Of a DNA stretch of 64,000 bases, positions 56,904 through 64,000 are shown one piece after another; position 1 is the first letter of the stretch, and each line of letters starts with the position of its first letter. The DNA comes from Neoscytalidium dimidiatum (Eukaryota; Ascomycota; Dothideomycetes; Botryosphaeriales; Botryosphaeriaceae), in the NCBI GenBank assembly GCA_037367355.1, contig CM074703.1:1984001-2048000 (forward strand), given 5' to 3'. The position numbers were made by a program, and so were the translations under genes. The notes beneath the pieces were generated by a model. The model saw only the letters and a program-made list of their open reading frames with translations. It was not told the origin of the DNA and ran no database searches.

Positions 56904-57902
56904 TTACCTCAAAGCGGAACTCCCCCCGCCGGCGGCGCTCCTCCTCCTCCTCTCGAAGCTCTCCTCCAACACCTCCCTGAAGCTCTTCGGCCGCCGCCCG
57001 GTCAAGGTCTCGACGTCGCCGCTCAGCACCGCCATCTCGCCGAGCCTGGTGGCCCGGCCGAAGCTGACCATGTCCTCGCTGTTCCACGGGTAGCCGCCGA
57101 CGACGAGGTCGTCGACGGGCTCGCGCGGGATGCCCAGGCCGTCGAAGAGCGCGAACATGTCGTCGTCGGACAGCGGCTCGAAGGCGACGCCGTCGGGGCC
57201 CTTGCCCGCGACCTCGCCCATCAGGCGGGCGGCGTCGCGCCAGCTGAGCAGCTCCGGACCGGTAATGGCGTACGCGCGGTTGGCGTGCGGCTCCGGGTCG
57301 ACGAGCACGGCGACGGCGGCGGCGACGCAGTCGGCGCGCGCGACGAAGGCGACCCTGCCCTCGCCGGCGTTGGACTTGAGCGAGCCGTCGGCCACGGCCG
57401 CGGGCGCGGCCACGTCGGCCATGGCGTCGGCGTACTGGGCGTCGCGCAGCGCCGTCCACGCCAGGCCCGAGGCGCGCAGCATGGCCTCGGTTGCGCGGTG
57501 CTCGCGGCCCACGAGCGCGGTCGGCTGCGCGCGCTCGGCGGAGACGATGGACGTGTAGACGACGTGCCGGACGCCCGCGGCGGCGGCGGCGTCGACCGCG
57601 CGCTGGTGCTGCGGGATGCGCCGCCCGGCCTGCGAGGTGCTGATCAGGAGCATCGTGCTCGCGCCCGCGAAGGCGGCCGAGAGCGTCGCGACGGCGTCGT
57701 CGAAGGAGCCTTGGCGGACGAGGAGGCCGCGCGCCGCGTAGGCGGCCAGCTTGTCCGGCTGGCGTGTGAGGAGGATGAGGGAGGAGGGCGGGATGCCGTG
57801 CTCCAGCAACCGGTCGACGGCCTGCAGCCCGTACTGGCCCGAGGCTCCGGTGATGAGGATCTTCCCGGTGCCATTGACGATTGTTGCGTCCGCGGATGCC
57901 AT
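56904..57902 (-). CDS. NmrA-type NAD(P)-binding oxidoreductase (quinone-reductase-2-like)
   Basis: This single exon encodes 332 residues from the ATG at 57902. The N-terminal nucleotide-binding motif KILITGASGQYGLQAVDRLL (GxxGxxG) starts at about residue 13. It is followed by ILLTRQPDKLAAYAARG, VRQGSFDDAVATLSAAFAGA and STMLLISTS, the order seen in atypical short-chain dehydrogenases of the NmrA / NAD(P)H:quinone oxidoreductase 2 group. VRHVVYTSIVSAERAQP and GLAWTALRDAQYADAMAD follow. The substrate is unknown; relatives reduce quinones or act as redox sensors. The gene is very GC-rich at third codon positions. The frame is open upstream of the chosen ATG, but that stretch is leader-like and MASADATIV fits the family start. 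Unlike the NmrA relic near 4 kb this one is intact. Confidence 0.85.
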   Translation of the reverse strand: MASADATIVNGTGKILITGASGQYGLQAVDRLLEHGIPPSSLILLTRQPDKLAAYAARGLLVRQGSFDDAVATLSAAFAGASTMLLISTSQAGRRIPQHQRAVDAAAAAGVRHVVYTSIVSAERAQPTALVGREHRATEAMLRASGLAWTALRDAQYADAMADVAAPAAVADGSLKSNAGEGRVAFVARADCVAAAVAVLVDPEPHANRAYAITGPELLSWRDAARLMGEVAGKGPDGVAFEPLSDDDMFALFDGLGIPREPVDDLVVGGYPWNSEDMVSFGRATRLGEMAVLSGDVETLTGRRPKSFREVLEESFERRRRSAAGGGSSALR

Positions 57903-59002
57903 GGCGGTGATCGTCGGTCGGTTTGGATGTAGGTTTGTTTGGACGTAGGTTTTTGTTTTTCTTTGGCCGAGCTTTGATATTAGGGAATTGTACGAGCGTG
58001 AGAATAGGTATAACTTGAGGTTGAAGTTGATTTCAGAACAGAGAGGGATAGAGATGAAGTTAAGAAGTGAACATATATGTATACCAGGCCCTGCTGAGGG
58101 GACTAAAAAGGCGGACTTAAGGCAAGCAAACGAGGGTAGGATCCGTGATAACGTGCACACGTAGTTGGTGGTGTCCAAGGGGAAGGGGAAAAAAAAAAAC
58201 GAAGCCCCACCTTGTGTACTGCCTACCACAAAGCAAAAGGGCGAACGTAGTGAAGGAGGGGGGAAGTGATCAGCCGCACGATGGCGGCCAGTCATGGCGA
58301 CTAATATGACTTGTCAGTTTGAAAGCAGCACATTTCTTGCATATCAGCCGGGAGCCGGGTTCTGGAATGCGGGAGCCAAGCTGCAGACTCCTTGAAGCCG
58401 GACCCGCGGCTGACCTTACGGCGGAGGTGGAAAAAAGATGGGGCCGGCACCGGGCAGCTGTCCGCATCCGCCTTTTTTTTTTTTTTTCCAGCGCCGCTCA
58501 CCAGGCTGAATCTCGGCCGGGACCCGAGATGCGGCAGCATGGTCGACTGAGGGATCGACAATTTCCTCTTTCGGGCGCATCGTGCCGAGGGTGCGGCGTG
58601 GTTGAACAAGTGAGGTTCTAGAAGGGGGGCAGCGTCGCGGAGCCACCCGCTCCCTCCAACGCCCGCCGCTGAGTCGCACGCATCAACTAGACAGGCGTGG
58701 GCACGGCACGCAGTTGCACTGCCGTTTCACTGTCGATCGCTCCACTTCTAGCGCGGCATCTGGTCTCGTCAGCTATCAGTCCGCGCTCTCGGCGTGCGCT
58801 TGTCCATTGCACTTGAATGTCGTACTCGGATTCCCTTGCTCGCACCGCTCCCATTGGCGGAAAGGGAAAAAGAGGGTCTGTCTGTTCACCAAGCTGTCAC
58901 ATATGACCGAGTTTACCGAACAAGAAGGTCTGCACTTGATCAATGTCTTTGCTTATCGTAAGGTTGAAGGAGGGAAGGCTGCCAAGGAGCAAGAGCATTG
59001 GC
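57903..59002. other. Intergenic region, reductase promoter and dioxygenase 3' flank
   Basis: It contains A and T homopolymer runs but no recognisable gene. Confidence 0.5.
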
Positions 59003-60808
59003 CTAGAAGACCCCTTCCACCGGCTCCTGTTGGCTGAAGTCGTACGCATTGCCGTACGGCCTGTTCAGGTAGCGCTTCTCTATCTCTTCCTCCGGCAGGA
59101 ACCTTCCCTGGACTTGCAAGCCCGTCGCCTCACCGCTCAGATCAGGCCCCAGCTCCTCAGCAAACTCCACAAACATCGGGTTGCGGTACCATGGCGCAAA
59201 GTGAACTGTGAGAGATCCAGCCGTTTCAGCATACGGGAGACAAGAAGATGGGCTTGAGAGCGTGTGCACCGTTCCGGCTTAGGCCTTCGAGCTGCATTGG
59301 AGATGGACTTACTCATAGCAAGCATGACCCGTGGATCCGTCGAGAGGTTGGGCATCCCGCCGTGCCCTGAAAACAAATCGAATTAGCGCGCGGGTGCTCG
59401 TTCCGGTTCCGAGCCGCAGTCTTCCACTCCCAGCCCCAGTGCCAGTCGGTTGGAGCCGACTCAAATCCTGCCTTTTCCCAATTGCCATAGATCCCTTGGC
59501 GATTCCGGTTATCTTGGCCATCAAGGACATCCTTTTGACTTTCCGTCGACGTATAGGATTCCACGCCACTGGAAAGGACGAAAGCAACGAAGGATATAAG
59601 AATAAAAGGAGAGGACCTCGAGACGAGCGACAGACCAGCAAGCATCAGCCCCGGAAGCTGCAGCCCCTCTTCCAGTCGGAGAGATGGGCCATCAGAATGC
59701 CCAAATCGCCCGAAAAGATTACTTCAACAGCTGAACCACCCCCCTTTTCCCCACTCCGTCCTCGCATAGCGGGCTAAACTCACAACGAAACCAAGAGCAG
59801 ACCCAGCATGACCAAAGCCACCGCAGCAACATACGCACACGCACACGCAAGGAGATAAGGGAAGAAAAGCAAAGGGGAGGGGAGGGGCACTCACAAAGCC
59901 TCAAATCCCTCAACACGACAGCCCCCTTCGGGACGACCGGCTGCGCGGGCGGCCTCTCGACCCGCCTCCGCGCCAGCAGCTCCTCCCTGATGCGCCCGCT
60001 CGCGCGCTCGCCGTGGCGGCCCTCCTGGACGGACAGGTCTGACGCGGCATGCGTGCCCAGCCAGACCTCGGTCGAGCCGTTCTCCGGCGTCATCGCCACC
60101 AGCGGCACGTTGACGACCAGCGCGAACGGCGACGCCGGGTGGTCGAAGTCGGCGTCCGTGTGCGTCGGCTGCGCCGCGGGCGGGCTGTCGGCCGCCGGCG
60201 GCAGCGCCGTGTTGCCCGATACGAAGCTCAGGCGCGGACGGGGGCCCAGGGTCGTGCTGGTCACCTGCGTGACGATGGGGTCTTCGGCGGGACGAGAAAG
60301 AAGGAGAAGAAACGGTCAGCGGTGGGCAAGTATGGAAAATGGCATCGTTCAAGATGGTGGACAGGAAGCCGTTGGGGAAAGAGCGGCAGGCCTAGGAGGG
60401 GAAGCGGCCGCACTCACTGACGAAGATGGAAGGGTCCCACCACTTCCGGGTCATCGGCGGGTCTTGTTGGATGTTGCCCTTGTTGTAGTTGAACGGGCCG
60501 TCGTCCCCCATGGCCTGCAGCACGTACGCGTCCTCGACCATTCTCTTGTTCAGCTGGTCCAGTTTTCCGTGTTCGATGAGATCCTCCAGCACGACGAGGC
60601 CATCGCGATGGAGTGCGCGGGTGGCGACCTCCAAGTTGCGCCAGTCCAGATTCCCGCGGCTTACTTCGTCCTTCGAGACTCTAACGGATATGGGCGTAGA
60701 GGGCAGGGCAGTGCGAGATGCAACAGAGCGGACGAGAACAGAAGGTGCTGCTACGGCTGGGCGAGCGCTAGCACGCTTCACTGCTCTGCAGAACTGACGG
60801 GCGAACAT
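59003..60808 (-). CDS. Phytanoyl-CoA dioxygenase (PhyH) family protein, probably mitochondrial
   Basis: Four exons are predicted: 60808-60418, 60281-59895, 59366-59313 and 59205-59003. Introns are 136, 528 and 107 nt and the product is 344 residues. The first 40 residues (MFARQFCRAVKRASARPAVA...) lack acidic residues and are rich in Arg, Ala and Ser, as in a mitochondrial presequence. The Fe(II)/2-oxoglutarate site is visible: H171-T-D173 in PTHTDADF and the distal H261 in LRLWHGGMPN, which is created exactly by joining exons 2 and 3. An IHFAPWYRNPMFVEF segment follows. The family hydroxylates small molecules using 2-oxoglutarate; many fungal members have unknown substrates. The 528-nt second intron is far longer than the others in this window, but its removal restores the conserved motif. 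Confidence 0.88.
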
Positions 60809-62451
60809 GATTCTCGAGCTCTGCGAGATACGAAGATGGGGCCACGAGCTCTGCTACCAACTGCTCTGCTTTAATAGACTGTCCTCGAGTAGCAGCTGTA
60901 TGAAGCAGTCTCCCCGCAATATGCACCGCAGATCTGCCTTCCGCGCGGAGGAAGCGTTGCCCGTTCGGGAGAACCGTCCGTGAATGCGGGGCACACCGAG
61001 GTGGTGCAAGCGGGCCGAAACGCGGAGCCTCACACCAGGCATACGGGGCCAGTTCCGAGAGTATTGCGACAGGCAATTGAAGCAGTCGTCCGGACTCTGA
61101 ATTTCAGAGATAGCAGCGATATTCACATCCGAACGGCTGCACCGACTATGTATATGCTTCGTGGCCTGCTGCTGCTGCAATACTTCTGGATCCGACTTCG
61201 TGCTAATCCACGTAACCGATCAAACTATCGAAAATAACGGATAGCGAAGACCGAGATAGACCTCACAGGGAGCTGAATTGATGGTTCAGATGAAAAAAAC
61301 ATCTTGGATCACCAGGCGCAGCTACGTCCAGATGTACGCTTCAACCTTGGAGTCATCTTGCTGCTTCAGGGCTAATAAGACTGTTCACGGTTCTTACAAA
61401 GAGAATCTTGGAGAGACACGTTCACACAGCCAATCGGAACACAGCATTGAACACGTGATTGTTTGGTTGGAAGCACTGAGGGTTTACAAGCGATGAGGCG
61501 ATGGTAGATATTAAAGAAATGAGATATGCTTAGCAGCCTTCCTGGTCTTTGCAGGAAAGAATCCCGAGCGATCGGATAATTAGATGCTGGAGAAGGAACA
61601 GGTCATCACCGGAGGCATTGAGCGATGGGAGATGAAAATGAAAAGGAAGGCTGGAGCAGAGGAGATATCTCCTGAGCGTGGCTTCAGAAATCTGCGCGGC
61701 TCCGAAAGCAGCTGACACTTTTTTTTTTTCTCTCATATGCAGTGCACGCTACGAATACAGAATACTCGTCCCGGTGCTATGGCGGTGGGCCATCATACTC
61801 ACCATCTCGGCATGACAGGCGATGGAAGGGATGTCTCTTCTTGGCAAGGTGCTTCTTTGTGGGACGTGAGAACTGTAATCTGCATTCCGATACGACATTG
61901 CCCACGCGACACTTTGCAGCGCCAACGGGTTTGCCACATTATTGCTTCCGACGGCCGCCTGCTTTCCAAATTGCGATGGACCGACTGACACCTCACCGCT
62001 GTGAGAGGTCCCATGAGATACCGAAGATCGATTCGCGCAGGTCTGGCGGGTGCGTCGCTCATAAGAGCCCCGAACCGCTCTATAGGGCCGGGAATTGTGG
62101 ATCTTGCGTCACGTCAAGAGTGCAACCGCAGCCTTGCCTTAACCCTGCGAGAGCGGCCGTTGCCAAGCCGGCAAGGCAGATTACATGCAGCGGCGTTGAG
62201 ACCTGCAGTCAGCCCTGGTCGTCTGACTCTTTGACATGTCGGCAACCCAAGCTCATCCCTGCATCCGCGTCCGGCGCGGTCTCCCGAGGCAGAAGTTGTT
62301 GCACTGCTGTGCGCCTCTCCCGCCGCTTTGCACCGTTGCTCCCGTCTAGCCTGCAGGTGACAGCTCACAGGTGCCACAGAGCGCGGCGAAGTGCATTCCT
62401 GCTTCTCCCCCTGACAGCAGGGCTGGCGGCGGCACACGCGGTTCTGAGACA
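60809..62451. other. Intergenic region upstream of the dioxygenase and downstream of MDM12
   Basis: Both flanking genes are on the minus strand. Frames on both strands at 61.7-62.45 kb have no domain. Nothing else is recognised. Confidence 0.5.
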
Positions 62452-63777
62452 TCAGACAAGGAATGTCCAGAAGCTTGGGTAGACAAATTCATCTTCGAAA
62501 ATGCGGCGAACCTGCTCCAGGATGAATTTCTCGACCTTTCCCACGTTCTTTAGCACCTGCTTCCCTTGCTCTTTCTGGCCGATCTCGCTCTCCACCTTGA
62601 TCTCTTCGAGAAGGCCGCCGGGCGCGGTCCGGCGCGCCCTTTGATTGGCGGGCGTGGGATCGTCAGCCGGGCTGTCTTCCTTGGGCTCTGCGCCAATCAG
62701 GGCCTCGGCATCCTCTGGAGATAAGAAACAGAAATGCGCTCGTTTCTTGATGTAGGCTAGGATTGCCACCCCGTCAAACGTCAGGCCGGTAACGGTGAGC
62801 TTGAGTGGTATCCCGACAAAGCTTGGCATGGGGTAGTCAAGCAGGATTTCCGCGGTGAGCACCATCTTGATGTCCCCTGAGTAACGGACATGCGCAACGA
62901 CTTGGAGATCCTCGGGGCTAGCCTCACGCATGCGGGGGGGCGGTGACGGAGAGGAGCCGTCACTGTCGCGCCGCTGCTTTGGGTATTCGTTGGCGTCCGA
63001 GCCAGACCCGCGTTCGTGCTGGTGCTGGCTCTGCGGCCGCGAATCCAAGTCGGCCGTGGATGGCGTGTTGGAGCTGATGGATGCCGAGTGGTCGCGCGGC
63101 GTGTGCGGTCTGTCCGCATGATTGTAGTCATGCCATCCATTCTGAAACTGTGCGCCAGCGACAGCGGCAAAGGGAGTAGTAGTACCTGACAGACCGGCGC
63201 CGAGGGGGAGATGGAAGTAGCTCATGTTCGAAGTGCCACCGGGAATGCCAGGCGTGGGCTCTCTGGAGAGCGAGTTGCCCAGCTGCTCACCGAGGGCCAG
63301 GCCGCTGCGCAACCCCGATAGGCGCGGGTCAATGGGCGGCGGACGCGCATGGTTCCATCGCGGATGGTCTGGAGGCTTCTCGTCTCGAGCGCGCTGCTGC
63401 TGCTGCTGCTGCTTGCGTTCCCGCGCCGTCTTCGCAGCGTCACCGCCCCCCGCCGCCGCGGTCACAGGCGGCGAAGCGGTGCCATCATCGTGGGCGTCGT
63501 GGGCGACAGCGGCGGCGCCATCGCCTTCGCCTTCGTCGTCGTCGTCGTCTTCTTCTTCTTCCTCTTCGTAAAAATCGGGCAATGGATCACATATATCCTT
63601 AATCTCGATTTCGGGAGCGACGCTGCCGAAGTCGAACGAGTGGACCTTGACGGAGCGGATGAAGCGCGGCAGCGTGACCTGCTGGAAGCGGTCGTGGATG
63701 AAGCTGCGCACAGCCTCGGCAGACGCAGCGCCGTCGGGGCCGCCAGTGAGAGTGTCCCAGTGGATGTCGATCGACAT
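62452..63777 (-). CDS. MDM12: ERMES complex subunit Mdm12
   Basis: This is one exon of 441 residues from the ATG at 63777, where the protein starts [16 protein letters not shown] as in other Mdm12 proteins. The SMP lipid-transfer domain is split by a long insert. Its first part runs to about residue 70 ([20 protein letters not shown], then [20 protein letters not shown]). Its second part starts near 285 ([58 protein letters not shown]) and ends with [20 protein letters not shown]. The insert has an acidic run ([15 protein letters not shown]), a glutamine run coded by CAG units, and Ser/Pro-rich sequence. Mdm12 is a peripheral subunit that bridges Mmm1 in the ER to Mdm10/Mdm34 in the mitochondrial outer membrane, supporting phospholipid transfer. 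The frame is open upstream through a poly-proline stretch, which I take as leader. Confidence 0.95.
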   Translation of the reverse strand: MSIDIHWDTLTGGPDGAASAEAVRSFIHDRFQQVTLPRFIRSVKVHSFDFGSVAPEIEIKDICDPLPDFYEEEEEEDDDDDEGEGDGAAAVAHDAHDDGTASPPVTAAAGGGDAAKTARERKQQQQQQRARDEKPPDHPRWNHARPPPIDPRLSGLRSGLALGEQLGNSLSREPTPGIPGGTSNMSYFHLPLGAGLSGTTTPFAAVAGAQFQNGWHDYNHADRPHTPRDHSASISSNTPSTADLDSRPQSQHQHERGSGSDANEYPKQRRDSDGSSPSPPPRMREASPEDLQVVAHVRYSGDIKMVLTAEILLDYPMPSFVGIPLKLTVTGLTFDGVAILAYIKKRAHFCFLSPEDAEALIGAEPKEDSPADDPTPANQRARRTAPGGLLEEIKVESEIGQKEQGKQVLKNVGKVEKFILEQVRRIFEDEFVYPSFWTFLV

Positions 63778-64000
63778 GGTGGGCTTGGACGAGGACTGGA
63801 CCGGCGGTGGCGGCGGCGGCGGCGGACAGGTTTGACTTGGGCAGGTGTTGTCGACTTGCGGCACGCCCACGCGGCTCGCTTGGTGTCGACGAACCTTGGC
63901 GTTTTCGGCGGCCGAGCGCCCAAGTGCCAACTGCACTACACTACTACCACTGGCTGTGCATCATCACCATCACCGTCATCATGATCATCGGGCCACAACC
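63778..64000. other. MDM12 5' flank, window edge
   Basis: Includes a C-rich tract coding for poly-proline in the upstream open frame. Nothing else can be seen. Confidence 0.5.

Noticed and set aside
59313..59645. Signal-peptide-like minus-strand frame within the PhyH intron
   Set aside because: It lies inside a well-supported intron, shows no domain after the hydrophobic start and has no separate promoter signs.

Overview
The window reads as nuclear DNA of a filamentous ascomycete (Pezizomycotina; Dothideomycetes is my best guess, from general impression only). Genes are split by short introns (about 49-190 nt) with GT-AG ends and CTAAC-like branch sites. Spacing is loose. The families are typically fungal: Zn(II)2Cys6 factor, BTB/POZ protein, cutinase-type esterase, ERMES subunit Mdm12, Ino4-like bHLH. 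I saw no rRNA, CRISPR, prophage or intact transposon, and found no convincing tRNA.

Region 1 (1 to about 17 kb) is accessory in character. It holds a Gal80-like Gfo/Idh/MocA gene with a frameshift, a badly broken NmrA-like reductase, a BTB/POZ gene apparently cut short by a stop codon, a small two-exon candidate gene, a divergent protein kinase with HMG-box-like N-terminal segments, an intact DUF1264 (oil-body-associated-like) secreted protein, and a short-chain dehydrogenase relic with internal deletions. The histidine methyltransferase HPM1 (13.2-14.6 kb) is a core gene within this part.

Region 2 (17.4-34.2 kb) is mostly core: a Zn2Cys6 transcription factor, a concentrative nucleoside transporter, the SBDS-like protein Rtc3, a large RhoGEF, the proteasome chaperone Nas2 and the Ran GTPase, whose first intron appears to be GC-AG.

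Region 3 (34.2-49.4 kb) has long gene-poor spacers around a UBE2C-type ubiquitin-conjugating enzyme, a cutinase/acetylxylan esterase and the elongation factor ELL. Upstream of ELL lies a GC-rich block full of short tandem repeats. A possible PAS-domain remnant follows ELL.

Region 4 (49.4-64 kb) has an Ino4-like bHLH factor divergent from a Munc13/Ync13-like C2-MUN protein, an NmrA-type reductase, a probably mitochondrial phytanoyl-CoA-dioxygenase-like enzyme and Mdm12.

The genes do not form an evident pathway or biosynthetic cluster. They are mostly independent housekeeping functions (ribosomal protein methylation, proteasome assembly, nuclear transport, anaphase ubiquitination, Pol II elongation, vesicle fusion, ER-mitochondria contact). 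I found no convincing undescribed multi-gene system. The best leads are the kinase with HMG-like modules, the concentration of broken genes in the first 13 kb, and the GC-AG intron in Ran. All exon boundaries were derived by hand from reading frame and splice signals and are not confirmed by transcripts.
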